From NCBI GenBank assembly GCA_965203525.1, contig OZ241898.1:4650001-4714000 (forward strand): a DNA stretch of 64,000 nt, written 5' to 3'. Numbering within the stretch: position 1 is the first letter of the stretch; each line of letters begins with the position of its first letter. Both the position numbers and the translations under genes were made by a program. The notes under the pieces were generated by a model, which did no database searches, was not told the origin of the DNA, and was given only the letters and a program-made list of their open reading frames with translations. This document shows positions 27,385 through 36,467 of this stretch, piece after piece. This stretch comes from WTFV01 sp965203525 (GTDB taxonomy: Bacteria > Acidobacteriota > Vicinamibacteria > Vicinamibacterales > UBA8438).

Positions 27385-27590
27385 GCTTCTGCGAGCACTG
27401 CGCAGGTCAGCGGTTCGATCGGGCCCAGGTGCTCCGCGAGTTGCGCGCCGCGCGGAGGCGGTTGCGGGACGAAGCGGAGCCCGTCGGCGCCGTCGAAGCG
27501 CTCGACGCCGTCATCCGCGCCGTGCGCGATCTGGACATCCCGCATCTGGAGACGCTCGACGAGATGGGCGACGACACGGTGATCCACTGA
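27381..27590 (+). CDS. Small CxxC protein coupled to P5C dehydrogenase
   Basis: 69 residues starting FCEHCAGQRFDRAQVL, with a single CEHC pair that could bind metal or form a disulfide. The rest is two amphipathic helices (LRELRAARRRLRDEAE, VEALDAVIRAVRDLDIP). Its ATG overlaps the pruA stop by 4 bp (ATGA), implying coupled translation. I do not recognise the family. The end of the gene (GATCCACTGA) is repeated 42 bp downstream next to a hairpin. Confidence 0.65.
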   Translation: MSFCEHCAGQRFDRAQVLRELRAARRRLRDEAEPVGAVEALDAVIRAVRDLDIPHLETLDEMGDDTVIH

Positions 27591-27633
27591 CACCGGCGCG
27601 CGGGACGCGCGCGCTGCGCTGCGATCCACTGAA

Positions 27634-27661
27634 ACCGGGCGCCCGGGACGCCCGCGCTTTT
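27634..27661 (+). terminator. Rho-independent terminator, probably bidirectional
   Basis: A CGGGCG/CGCCCG stem with a 7-nt loop is followed by CGCTTTT. It closes the pruA operon. Read from the other strand the stem is followed by GTTTC, so it may also weakly terminate the convergent peroxiredoxin gene. A similar hairpin (GCGCGC) lies 42 bp upstream. Confidence 0.6.
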
Positions 27662-28321
27662 CTACTTCGGCTGGGGCACGACGCGGATGTACGGCAGCGG
27701 CGACCGCCAGCCCTCCGGGTACTTCTCCCGCGCCTCGGCGTCGGAGACGGCGGGCAGGATGATGACGTCGTCGCCCTGGCTCCAGTTGGCCGGCGTCGCC
27801 ACCTTCTTCGCGGCGGTGAGCTGGCACGAATCGAGCAGCCGCAGGATCTCGTCGAAGTTGCGGCCGGTGCTCATCGGGTAGGTCAGCGTCGCCTTGATGC
27901 GCTTGTCCGGGCCGATGACGAAGACCGAGCGCGCGGTGGCGTTGTCGGCCGGCGTGCGCCCGGCCGACGTGTCGCCGGCGTCGGCCGGCAGCATGTCGTA
28001 GGCCTTGACGATCTTCAGCTCCGGGTCGCCGACGAGCGGGTAGTTGAGGGCGTGGCCCTGCGACGCCTCGATGTCCTTCGACCACCGCCGGTGGTCGCCG
28101 ACGCCGTCGACGCTGATGCCGAGCACCTTGCAGTTCCGCTTCGCGAACTCCGGCCGGAGCCCGGCCACCGTGCCCAGCTCGGTCGTGCAGACCGGCGTGA
28201 AGTCCTTCGGGTGCGAGAACAGGATCGCCCAACCGTCGCCGATCCAGTCGTGGAAGCCGATGGGGCCCTCGGTCGTGTCGGCGTCGAAATCGGGCGCGAC
28301 GTCGTTGATGCGCAGTGACAT
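27662..28321 (-). CDS. 1-Cys peroxiredoxin (Prx6/AhpC-TSA type)
   Basis: 219 residues. Peroxidatic Cys is in FTPVCTTELG, preceded by LFSHPKDF; the C-terminal extension KVATPANWSQGDDVIILP is typical of the Prx6-type 1-Cys subgroup. It reduces H2O2 and lipid hydroperoxides in the cytoplasm. ATG at 28321 is chosen because an AGAGGAG-like site lies just upstream and homologs begin MSLRINDVAPDF. A minus-strand TATAAT at 28394-28399 probably drives it, with a leader of about 65 nt. Confidence 0.94.
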   Translation of the reverse strand: MSLRINDVAPDFDADTTEGPIGFHDWIGDGWAILFSHPKDFTPVCTTELGTVAGLRPEFAKRNCKVLGISVDGVGDHRRWSKDIEASQGHALNYPLVGDPELKIVKAYDMLPADAGDTSAGRTPADNATARSVFVIGPDKRIKATLTYPMSTGRNFDEILRLLDSCQLTAAKKVATPANWSQGDDVIILPAVSDAEAREKYPEGWRSPLPYIRVVPQPK

Positions 28322-28393
28322 GGTGCTTCTCCTCTGGCGCGGGTCGTCTGGCGCGGCAAGACGGCCGACCCGCGGCGGCCGGCTCGTTCGACG

Positions 28394-28399
28394 ATTATA
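28394..28399 (-). promoter_or_regulatory. -10 box of peroxiredoxin gene
   Basis: Consensus TATAAT on the minus strand. No good -35 at 16-18 bp. Unlike many genes here it leaves a normal-length leader with a ribosome site. Confidence 0.45.
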
Positions 28400-28581
28400 G
28401 AACCTGTGGGGGCAACCCGACGTCCGACGCCAGCCGGCGCCGGGCAGGGACCGACCGCGGCGGGACCCGAGATCCGGCGGCGCGCGGCGCACGCGCGGCC
28501 GAAGTGGTATCCTGAACGGCGGATCCGGCGGTCGTGGGCCGTGTTCCGGCCTGTCTTCCCGGCGCCGAACGGAGCAGCGAG

Positions 28582-29382
28582 ATGGAGCGGGTGCAGATTG
28601 CAATACCGGTGCGGGGCTTCGGCGAGACCTCCCGGCGCGACGCCTGGTGGGTGCAGCCGGCCGCGGTCTTCGCCGGCCTCTCGGCCTTCCTCGTCTACTC
28701 GACCTGGGCCGCGTTCCAGGGCGAGCACTACTCGTACGGCGGCTACCTGTCGCCGATGTACTCGCCGGAGATCTTCGGCGACTCGTCGCACAGCCTGTTC
28801 GGGCCGCGTCCCGGATGGTGGCCGGGGTGGCTGCCGTTCTCGCCCGCGTTCCTGATCCTGTGGGCGCCGGCCGGCTTCCGGCTGACGTGCTACTACTACC
28901 GCGGCGCGTACTACAAGGCGTTCTGGGCGGACCCGCCGTCGTGCGCGGTCGGCGAGCCGCGCAACGCCTTCCGCGGCGAGAACTCGTTCCCGCTGATCCT
29001 GCAGAACGTCCACCGCTACTTCCTGTACCTCGCGCTCGGCTTCCTCGTGTTCCTGAGCTACGACGTGTGGAACGCGCTCTGGTTCGAGGACCCCGCCGGC
29101 GCGGCGTCGTTCGGCGTCGGCGTCGGGACGCTGGTGCTCGCGCTCAACGTCGTCCTGCTCGGCGGCTACACGTTCAGTTGCCATTCGCTCCGCCATCTCG
29201 TCGGCGGCCGGCGCGACTGCATCTCGGCGCGCCCCGCGCAGAAGCGCGCGTACGACTGCGTGAGCTGCCTGAACCGCCGCCACATGCTCTTCGCCTGGCT
29301 GAGCCTCGTCTGGGTCGGGTTCTCCGACGTGTACGTGCGGCTCTGCTCGATGGGGGTCTGGACCGACTTCCGCATCCTCTAG
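28582..29382 (+). CDS. Probable succinate dehydrogenase membrane subunit
   Basis: 266 residues with about five hydrophobic helices (about 17-35, 75-100, 140-165, 170-200, 235-255) and several His residues, some in helices (VHRYFLYLALG, FSCHSLRHLVGG) that could ligate haem. It sits 41 bp before the flavoprotein gene and has the size of a single-subunit anchor. It is not a plain SdhC by eye, so assignment rests on context and topology. The conserved CVSCLNRRHM and Cys-rich C-terminus are unusual for an anchor. Confidence 0.65.
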   Translation: MERVQIAIPVRGFGETSRRDAWWVQPAAVFAGLSAFLVYSTWAAFQGEHYSYGGYLSPMYSPEIFGDSSHSLFGPRPGWWPGWLPFSPAFLILWAPAGFRLTCYYYRGAYYKAFWADPPSCAVGEPRNAFRGENSFPLILQNVHRYFLYLALGFLVFLSYDVWNALWFEDPAGAASFGVGVGTLVLALNVVLLGGYTFSCHSLRHLVGGRRDCISARPAQKRAYDCVSCLNRRHMLFAWLSLVWVGFSDVYVRLCSMGVWTDFRIL

Positions 29383-29423
29383 TTCCGCGGAAACTCCCCG
29401 TGGCTCGTTGACGTGAAGCAAGG

Positions 29424-31241
29424 ATGGACTACCAGACATACGAACACGACGTCCTGGTGATCGGCGCCGGCGGCGCGGGGCTGCGGGCGGCGGTGGAAGC
29501 CTCGGCGGCCGGGGTCTCGGTCGGCCTGGTCTGCAAGTCGCTGCTCGGCAAGGCGCACACCGTGATGGCCGAAGGCGGGATGGCGGCGGCGCTCGGCAAC
29601 GTCGACGACCGCGACGGCTGGGAGACGCACTTCGCCGACACGATGCGGGGCGGCCAGTACCTCAACAACTGGCGGATGGCCGAACTGCACGCCAGGGAGG
29701 CGCCGGCCCGCGTGCGGGAGCTGGAAGCCTGGGGCGCGGTCTTCGACCGGACGCGCGACGGGCGCATCCTGCAGCGCAACTTCGGCGGCCACAAGTATCC
29801 GCGGCTGGCCCACGTCGGCGACCGGACCGGCCTGGAGATGATCCGCACCCTGCAGGACCACGGCGTGCACCAGGGCATCGACGTGCACATGGAGTGCACG
29901 GTCGTCGAGCTTCTGAAGGACGGCGGGCGCATCGCCGGGGCCTTCGGATACGACCGCGAGCGGGGCCGGTTCCGCGTCTTCCGGGCGCCGGCGGTGGTGC
30001 TCGCCTCGGGCGGCATCGGGCGCGCGTTCAAGGTGACCAGCAACAGTTGGGAGTACACCGGCGACGGGCAGGCCCTGGCCTACCGGGCCGGCGCCGAGCT
30101 CATCGACATGGAGTTCGTGCAGTTCCACCCGACCGGGATGGTCTGGCCCCCCTCGGTGAAGGGGATCCTGGTCACCGAGGGGGTGCGGGGCGAAGGCGGC
30201 GTGCTGCGCAACAGCGAGGGCCGCCGCTTCATGTTCGACGACGTCCCCGACCTCTACAAGCACCAGACCGCCGACGACGAGGAAGAGGGCTGGAACTACA
30301 CGCAGGGCGACAAGCAGGCCCGCCGACCGCCGGAGCTGCTGACGCGCGACCACGTCGCGCGCTGCATCGTGCGCGAGATCAAGGAGGGGCGCGGCAGCCC
30401 GCACGGCGGCGTCTTCCTCGACATCGCCTGGATCCGGTCGAAGCTGCCGAACGGCGCCGAGCACATCCGGAAGAAGCTGCCGAGCATGTACCACCAGTTC
30501 AAGCAGCTCGCCGGCATCGACATCACCGCGACGCCGATGGAGGTCGGTCCGACGACCCACTACGTCATGGGCGGCGTGCGGGTGGACGCCGATTCGCAGA
30601 TGACCGCCGTCCCCGGCCTGTTCGCGGCGGGGGAGGTGGCGGGCGGCCTGAACGGGGCGAACCGGCTCGGCGGCAACTCCCTGTCCGACCTGCTCGTGTT
30701 CGGCAAGCGCGCGGGGGAGTACGCCGCGGCGTTCGCGCGGGACCACCGGGCCGGCGCGGTCGACGAGGGCCAGGTGGAGGCGGCGGCGCGCACGGCCCTC
30801 GAACCGCTCGACCGGCAGGGCAGCGGCGAGGCGCCCTATCAGCTCCAGTACGAGCTGCAGGACCTGATGCAGAGCCAGGTCGGCATCGTCCGCAACGACG
30901 CGGAGCTGCGCCAGGCGCTCGACGCCCTGCAACGCCTGCAGGAGCGTGTCAAGCGCGTCGAGGCGCAGGGCAACCGCGAGTACAACGCCGGCTGGCACAC
31001 CGCGCTCGACCTGCGCAACCTGATGCCGGTGGCCGAGGCGGTGACCCGCGCGGCCATCGAGCGGCGCGAGAGCCGCGGCGCGCACTTCCGCGAGGACTGC
31101 CTGGGCAAGGACGAGACGTGGGGCCGGACGACGCTCGTCGTCCGGCAGGGATCCGACGGCTCGATGGAGATTCGCCGCGAGCCGATCCCGCCGCCGCGGG
31201 AAGACCTGCAGCGCATCATCGAAGAGAACCAGAAGAGCTGA
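29424..31241 (+). CDS. sdhA: Succinate dehydrogenase/fumarate reductase flavoprotein subunit
   Basis: 605 residues. FAD-binding VIGAGGAGLRAAVEA (12-26); His45 in GKAHTVMAEGG is the covalent FAD ligand; substrate-site residues lie in MEFVQFHPTG and THYVMGGV; the cap and helical domains are complete (NRLGGNSLSDLLVFG). It oxidises succinate to fumarate, or the reverse, in the cytoplasm-facing part of complex II. It is the middle gene of a membrane subunit - sdhA - sdhB operon, with 41-57 bp spacing. Confidence 0.96.
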   Translation: MDYQTYEHDVLVIGAGGAGLRAAVEASAAGVSVGLVCKSLLGKAHTVMAEGGMAAALGNVDDRDGWETHFADTMRGGQYLNNWRMAELHAREAPARVRELEAWGAVFDRTRDGRILQRNFGGHKYPRLAHVGDRTGLEMIRTLQDHGVHQGIDVHMECTVVELLKDGGRIAGAFGYDRERGRFRVFRAPAVVLASGGIGRAFKVTSNSWEYTGDGQALAYRAGAELIDMEFVQFHPTGMVWPPSVKGILVTEGVRGEGGVLRNSEGRRFMFDDVPDLYKHQTADDEEEGWNYTQGDKQARRPPELLTRDHVARCIVREIKEGRGSPHGGVFLDIAWIRSKLPNGAEHIRKKLPSMYHQFKQLAGIDITATPMEVGPTTHYVMGGVRVDADSQMTAVPGLFAAGEVAGGLNGANRLGGNSLSDLLVFGKRAGEYAAAFARDHRAGAVDEGQVEAAARTALEPLDRQGSGEAPYQLQYELQDLMQSQVGIVRNDAELRQALDALQRLQERVKRVEAQGNREYNAGWHTALDLRNLMPVAEAVTRAAIERRESRGAHFREDCLGKDETWGRTTLVVRQGSDGSMEIRREPIPPPREDLQRIIEENQKS

Positions 31242-31298
31242 CGACGGCATCCGGCCCGCGGCGCCGGATGCAGGACGGGTTGGAACCGGGGGAGACCG

Positions 31299-32039
31299 AT
31301 GGCGAGCGCGACGTTCCGAATCTGGCGCGGCAACGCCGAGGGCGGCGAGTACCGGGACTACGCCACCGAGGTGACCGAGGGAATGGTGGTGCTCGACGCC
31401 GTGCACCAGATCCAGGCCGAGTCGGCCAACGACCTCGCGGTCCGCTGGAACTGCAAGGCGGGCAAGTGCGGCTCGTGCTCCGCCGAGGTGAACGGCCACC
31501 CGAAGCTGATGTGCATGACGCGGCTCAACAGCCTCGACCTCGATCAGCCGGTGACCATCGAGCCGATGAAGGCGTTCCCGCCGCTCCGGGACCTGGTCAC
31601 CGACGTGTCCTGGAACTACGAGGTCAAGAAGCGGATCAAGCCGTTCGCGCCGCGTCCGCCGGACGCCGAAGACGGGACGTGGCGCATGCGGCAGTCGGAC
31701 GCGGAACGGGTCCAGGAGTTCCGCAAGTGCATCGAGTGCTTCCTCTGCCAGGACGTCTGCCACGTGCTGCGCGACCACCGGCTGCACCACGAGTTCATCG
31801 GCCCGCGCTTCTTCGTCTACAGCGCGGCGCTGGAGATGAACCCGCTCGACACGGCGGACCGCACGGACGAGCTGGCGAACGACTTCGGCGTCGGCTACTG
31901 CAACATCACGAAGTGCTGCACCAAGGTCTGCCCCGAGGAGATCACCATCACCGACAACGCCATCATCCCGCTCAAGGAGCGGGTGGTCGACAAGCTGTAC
32001 GACCCGCTGAGCCGGCTGCTGCGCGTGTTTCGTTCGTAA
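31299..32039 (+). CDS. sdhB: Succinate dehydrogenase/fumarate reductase iron-sulfur subunit
   Basis: 246 residues. The N-terminal 2Fe-2S domain has CKAGKCGSCSAEVNG and a later CMT. The C-terminal ferredoxin domain has CIECFLCQDVC and CNITKCCTKVCPEEI for the 4Fe-4S and 3Fe-4S clusters. It passes electrons from SdhA to the membrane subunit. It ends 38 bp before the accessory DUF262 operon on the same strand, so read-through is possible. Confidence 0.95.
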   Translation: MASATFRIWRGNAEGGEYRDYATEVTEGMVVLDAVHQIQAESANDLAVRWNCKAGKCGSCSAEVNGHPKLMCMTRLNSLDLDQPVTIEPMKAFPPLRDLVTDVSWNYEVKKRIKPFAPRPPDAEDGTWRMRQSDAERVQEFRKCIECFLCQDVCHVLRDHRLHHEFIGPRFFVYSAALEMNPLDTADRTDELANDFGVGYCNITKCCTKVCPEEITITDNAIIPLKERVVDKLYDPLSRLLRVFRS

Positions 32040-32077
32040 TTCCGGCGGCGTGCCGCGCGCGCACCTTCGCACGAGTC

Positions 32078-34048
32078 ATGACGTCCGAACCACCGAACAC
32101 GCGCCGCGCCGGCGCGGACGGGGCGGCGGAACGCGAACCGCCGGACTCCCCCGTCGAGCGGTCGGCGGGGGCCGCAACGGAAGCGGTGCGGCCGGGGGTC
32201 TGGCTCGTTCGGGCGGACAAGGGCCGGTACACGGATCGGTTCGTCGCCGGCGGATATGCCGCCGCGGGCCTTGCGGACGTATCCGCCGCGAAAGACGACA
32301 CCGAGATCCGGCACCTGCTGCACGCCGCGGGCACGGGAATCAAGAGTGAATGGCGCCAACTCTGGAACTTCTTGCGCATGCGCGTGGGAGACTACGTGAT
32401 CACCCCGGAGGCCGACCGGGTACGGTTGCGGTACGGCCGTGTGACGGGACCCTGCGTCGGCGCCACGGGAGACGATGGTTGTCCGTATCGCAATCGATGC
32501 GCGGTCGCCTGGGACGCACGATCGCTCCACAGGAGTGATTTCTCCAAATCGTTCCGGAAACGGTTGAGTAGAGCTCCCAACGTTTCCGAAATCCGCCAGA
32601 GCGAGGAGTTCCTGGCGGCGATCGGGCAGTCCACGCCCGCAGTAGTTACTCCCAAACCTGCGCCGCCAGTGGCAAAGCCGCCGGTGGCAACGACCAGGAC
32701 TGGGCGACCTTCATATATTCCGGCGGACTCGTGGGGTTCTTTCAAGAAGGCAGTCGAGAAGGGCGATCCCGCCACAATCGCGAAGCGCCTGCAAACCCTC
32801 AACAATCACAAACGACGGTACAATCAGCCCGATCTGACCCTGGAAGAAGTGCTTCGCTACTTGACTCCGCCGGAACCGCCAGTGGTAAAGCCGGTGGCAA
32901 AACCGGCGACGACGACCACGACCACGGCCACGACAACCACGGCGACCGATCCGGACCGCAGCGTCGAAGAAGAGAGGGTGGATCCGGAAAGCGGCGCGGT
33001 CGAGCACCCGTTCGATCCGGCGAAGATCAAGGTGCGCACCGTTCCGGCCCTGGTCGGTCAACTCCTGTCGCGGATGGAGCACGACGAGATCGATCTGTCG
33101 CCCGACTTCCAGCGCCGGTCCGGCATCTGGAACACCGAGAAGAAGAGCCGGCTGATCGAGTCGCTGCTGCTGCGCATTCCCATTCCAGCCTTCTACGTTA
33201 CGGCGGACGCGGACGACAAGTGGGCGATGGTCGACGGCGCCCAGCGGCTCTCGACCATTCGCGACTACGTGAAGGGCGAGTTCCCCCTGACCGGACTCGA
33301 GTACCGCAGCGAGTTCGACGGCCGGCGCCATGACGACCTGCCGCGGCCCATGCAGCGGCGGATCGACGAAACGCAGTTCGTCGTGAACGTCATCGAGCCG
33401 GGTACGCCGCCGGAGGTGACGTTCAACATCTTCCGTCGCATCTATAGTACCGGTGGCATACCGCTCAACGGCCAGGAGATCCGCCACGTGCTCAACCCCG
33501 GTCCGGTCCGGGACTATCTGAAGGCGCTCGCCGAATCGGACGAGTTCGCCGAGGCCACGGACCGGTCGATCCGGCCGAATCGCATGGAGGATCGCGCGTG
33601 CGTCCTCCGGTTCCTAGCGTTCCACATGGCGCCGTGGGAAGATTACTCTGGTAGTTCTCTCGACGGACATCTCAATGCCGCCATGAAGGAGATCAACGCG
33701 ATGGGGCAGGATCGACGGAACGCCTTGGCCGAGGACTTCAGGAAGGCGATGCGGGCCGCGGCGCGCATCTTCGGCGACGACGCGTTTCGCAAGCGATACG
33801 TTCGAAGCGATTCCCGCCGCCAGGTCAGCATGCCGCTGTTCGAAGCGTGGAGCGTGCAGTTGGCGCGGTGCTCACAGGAGCGGATCGACCGGCTCGTCGA
33901 GCGGCGGGACGTAGTGCGGGAGCGCTTCATGGCGTTGCTGAACCAGGATCCGGAGTTCGAGAAGGCGATCTCGTCTTCGACCGGCACGCCGCGGCGGATC
34001 CGGAAGCGTTTCGCGGCGATTCGCGACCTCGTACAGGAGCTGGTCTGA
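32078..34048 (+). CDS. PUA/EVE-like N-terminal domain fused to DUF262 (GmrS-like) nuclease domain
   Basis: 656 residues. Residues about 40-180 (VWLVRADKGRYTDRF, MRVGDYVITPEADRVRLRYG, DFSKSFRKRLS) look like the PUA/EVE-type module at the front of Mrr-like restriction enzymes, which in relatives read modified bases. A linker rich in Pro, Lys and a run of Thr residues follows. The C-terminal DUF262 domain carries DLSPDFQRRSGIWN and the catalytic-type motif VDGAQRLSTIRD. The DUF1524 HNH partner of GmrD is absent. G+C drops in the middle, suggesting transfer. Its TGA overlaps the next ATG by one base. Probably the effector or sensor of a three-gene defence operon. Confidence 0.8.
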   Translation: MTSEPPNTRRAGADGAAEREPPDSPVERSAGAATEAVRPGVWLVRADKGRYTDRFVAGGYAAAGLADVSAAKDDTEIRHLLHAAGTGIKSEWRQLWNFLRMRVGDYVITPEADRVRLRYGRVTGPCVGATGDDGCPYRNRCAVAWDARSLHRSDFSKSFRKRLSRAPNVSEIRQSEEFLAAIGQSTPAVVTPKPAPPVAKPPVATTRTGRPSYIPADSWGSFKKAVEKGDPATIAKRLQTLNNHKRRYNQPDLTLEEVLRYLTPPEPPVVKPVAKPATTTTTTATTTTATDPDRSVEEERVDPESGAVEHPFDPAKIKVRTVPALVGQLLSRMEHDEIDLSPDFQRRSGIWNTEKKSRLIESLLLRIPIPAFYVTADADDKWAMVDGAQRLSTIRDYVKGEFPLTGLEYRSEFDGRRHDDLPRPMQRRIDETQFVVNVIEPGTPPEVTFNIFRRIYSTGGIPLNGQEIRHVLNPGPVRDYLKALAESDEFAEATDRSIRPNRMEDRACVLRFLAFHMAPWEDYSGSSLDGHLNAAMKEINAMGQDRRNALAEDFRKAMRAAARIFGDDAFRKRYVRSDSRRQVSMPLFEAWSVQLARCSQERIDRLVERRDVVRERFMALLNQDPEFEKAISSSTGTPRRIRKRFAAIRDLVQELV

Positions 34049-35475
34049 TGTTGCGCAGCATCGCGCTCACGAACTTCAAGTGCTTCGATGCGCTCCACCT
34101 GCCGTGCGCGCCGCTGAACCTGCTGTGCGGCCTGAACGGGATGGGCAAGAGCAGCGTCATCCAGGCGCTGCTGGTTCTGCGGCAGTCGTTCGCATCCGGA
34201 GAGTTGCAGGCCGGCCATCTGGTGCTGGGTGGAGAGCTGATCGATCTCGGCGCAGGCTCGGACGTGCTGTTCGAGAACGCGGTGGAGGAAGTCATCCGGT
34301 TCAAGCTCGTCGCCGAGCAGCCGAGGCCGTCAGACCTTTGCCCGGTCACGGGCAAGCCGACCAGGAAGACGTTTGCAGGCCTCGGCACGGACAGCAAGGC
34401 CAAGTCCATTCTCAACCAGTTGTTGGCGGGCAAGATGGAGGTAAGCGATCTGGGTGGGCGCGTGGCGAGTCCCGCCGCCTTTCGGCGCGCCCTCTCGCGG
34501 GCCAGGGAAGACGGCGTCAAACAAGTCCAGAGGCCATCCCGGTACTTCACTCGGTGGTACCCTCCTAAGGAATGGATCGGGACGTTTCGCTATTCGCGAG
34601 CCGGCGACCAGTTGACCGCGGTCGAATCGGAAGAAGCGGCGAAAACCCTGCTGGCGGGCTGGTGGCGTACGCCGCCCTTCGGAGGACTCCTCCACTACGT
34701 GCAGGCGGAACGGGTCGGGCCGCGCAAGTTGTATCCGCTGTCGGAGGTGGCGGCGCGGCGCGGCGAACTCGGCGTGCGTGGCGAGTATGCCTGGAACTAC
34801 CTGAACGACCACCGGAACGAGCTGTTGCCGGCGGAGGATCCTCGTTGCGCGGACGCTTCGGGACGCCGGCTGGTCGACGTCGTGAACCACTGGCTGCAGG
34901 ACGTGAGTCCCGGCGCGCACCTCCAGCTCGAAGCGGTCCCCGCCGCCGACGCCGTTCTGTCCGGGTTCGCGTTCGACCAGCCGGGCGACGTCCAGTCGCG
35001 GCGGCACCGCGCCACCAACGTCGGCTTCGGGTTGTCCTACGTGCTGCCGGTGGTGCTCGCGCTGCTCGCGCCACGGCGAGATCATCGCGGCGAAGGAGAA
35101 CGAGCCACCGCAACGACGACCGCCGAAGACGGCGCACCGCCCGGCGCACTCTGCCTCATCGAGAACCCGGAGGCGCACCTGCATCCCCGCGGGCAGACGA
35201 AGCTGGCGGAGCTCGCAGTGCGGGCGGCGCAGGCGGGCGTGCAGGTGTTCGTCGAGACGCACAGCGACCATTTCGTGGACGGCGTACGGATCGCGGTGCG
35301 CAACGGCCTGATCGCGCCCGCGGACGCGGCGATCCATTACTTCGAGCGGCGGGACGGCCGCGTCACTGTCGAGTCGCCGGAGATCGACGCCGACGGCCGC
35401 CTGTCGCACTGGCCGACCGGGTTCTTCGACCAGCACGACGAGAACCTCTTGCGGCTTCTGGCGCCGCCAACCTGA
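34048..35475 (+). CDS. AAA ATPase, DUF3696/OLD-like
   Basis: 475 residues. N-terminal LRSIALTNFKCF and Walker A GLNGMGKSS (about 33-41) are typical of SMC-like AAA_15/AAA_21 ATPases. A mid-protein signature region NVGFGLSYVLPVVLALL and Walker B LCLIENPEAHLHPRGQ follow, then VFVETHSDHFVDGVRIAV, as in DUF3696 proteins. No TOPRIM domain is evident, so it is an ATPase without the OLD nuclease part. Its start overlaps the DUF262 gene stop by one base and it ends 14 bp before the third gene. ATP-driven control of the DUF262 nuclease is the simplest inference. Confidence 0.88.
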   Translation: MLRSIALTNFKCFDALHLPCAPLNLLCGLNGMGKSSVIQALLVLRQSFASGELQAGHLVLGGELIDLGAGSDVLFENAVEEVIRFKLVAEQPRPSDLCPVTGKPTRKTFAGLGTDSKAKSILNQLLAGKMEVSDLGGRVASPAAFRRALSRAREDGVKQVQRPSRYFTRWYPPKEWIGTFRYSRAGDQLTAVESEEAAKTLLAGWWRTPPFGGLLHYVQAERVGPRKLYPLSEVAARRGELGVRGEYAWNYLNDHRNELLPAEDPRCADASGRRLVDVVNHWLQDVSPGAHLQLEAVPAADAVLSGFAFDQPGDVQSRRHRATNVGFGLSYVLPVVLALLAPRRDHRGEGERATATTTAEDGAPPGALCLIENPEAHLHPRGQTKLAELAVRAAQAGVQVFVETHSDHFVDGVRIAVRNGLIAPADAAIHYFERRDGRVTVESPEIDADGRLSHWPTGFFDQHDENLLRLLAPPT

Positions 35476-35489
35476 CGAGCTGGATCGCC

Positions 35490-36467
35490 ATGCGCGAGAT
35501 GATCCTGAACCACGCGAGCGTTGCAGCCGCCGGGCGGCACGAGGCGACGGCGCGGTTGGCGGACGTCGTGAATGGCATGAAATCTCTGGTCCTGAGCCGT
35601 GTCGTCTCGCAGAAGACCCTGCGTATGTACCGGCCGTTGTACGAGATCGGCTGTTCTGGTGACTGGTCGCTGTACGACGTGTCTCTTGAGTTGCAAAGGC
35701 AAGGCAAACTTGAGGAATTTCGGTTTTTCATGCGTTTGGCCTACAAAGTTCCGCTTCTGAGCGACGTCGATTCGGACGTCAAGAATCGGTTCCTGGCGTG
35801 TGAAACCACGGAGTGCGAAACGAAGACGCTGCCGCCGGAAGACGGCGCGCCGCTGGTGCTGTGCGCCATCACGGGTGGGGTGGCCGTGGGCTTCCCGTCG
35901 GAACCGGTCTGGGACCGGGATCGAATCACGGTCGCGTTCCGGGAGCTGCTGCCGGACGACACGTTCAAAGAAGCGGACGAGGAGATCGACCATCTGGCGC
36001 GGCCCGCGCACGCCGGACCGATCACAGCTCGTCATCTCCGACACCTGCGAAGCCGAATCGAGACGCCGGCCGACATCTGGAACCAGCGGGCGGCGGCGTT
36101 CCCGTATCTGACGTTCGGGCCTGACGTGAAGGAACAACTCGGAAGGCTGAACGCGGGATGGCTGACGACGGTCGTGAACCGGCTGGCGGATCTCGACGCA
36201 ACAGCCGCGGCGTGGGGGGAGGCGGTCGGCACCGCCGCCCCGCCGTGGACGTGCATGGTGACGCCCGAGAGCGACAAGCTCATGCAGCGCCCGAAACTGC
36301 GGGAGGCTCGGCGGTTCAGGTCAGTCGGCGGCGAACGCCTGCTGTTCGAATGGCATGCGCGCTACGGCGATGGTGGGCGCATTCACCTGCGGTTCGACGC
36401 GCGCACGCGGGAAATCGAGATCGGCTACGTCGGGCTGCATCTGCCAGGGCTGCCTCGGGCTCGGTGA
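35490..36467 (+). CDS. Unknown protein, third gene of DUF262/AAA operon
   Basis: 325 residues, not recognised with confidence. The N-terminus (MREMILNHASVA) is helical. A central part has conserved-looking FFMRLAYKVPLL, CAITGGVAVGFPS and WNQRAAAFPYLTFGPDV. The C-terminus has LLFEWHARYGDGGRIHLRF and EIEIGYVGLHLP, a beta-rich ending of the kind seen in small toxin folds, but that is only an impression. Its last codons run into antisense vapC-like sequence, so the native C-terminus may have been replaced by GLPRAR. Co-directional and 14 bp from the AAA gene. Confidence 0.7.
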   Translation: MREMILNHASVAAAGRHEATARLADVVNGMKSLVLSRVVSQKTLRMYRPLYEIGCSGDWSLYDVSLELQRQGKLEEFRFFMRLAYKVPLLSDVDSDVKNRFLACETTECETKTLPPEDGAPLVLCAITGGVAVGFPSEPVWDRDRITVAFRELLPDDTFKEADEEIDHLARPAHAGPITARHLRHLRSRIETPADIWNQRAAAFPYLTFGPDVKEQLGRLNAGWLTTVVNRLADLDATAAAWGEAVGTAAPPWTCMVTPESDKLMQRPKLREARRFRSVGGERLLFEWHARYGDGGRIHLRFDARTREIEIGYVGLHLPGLPRAR

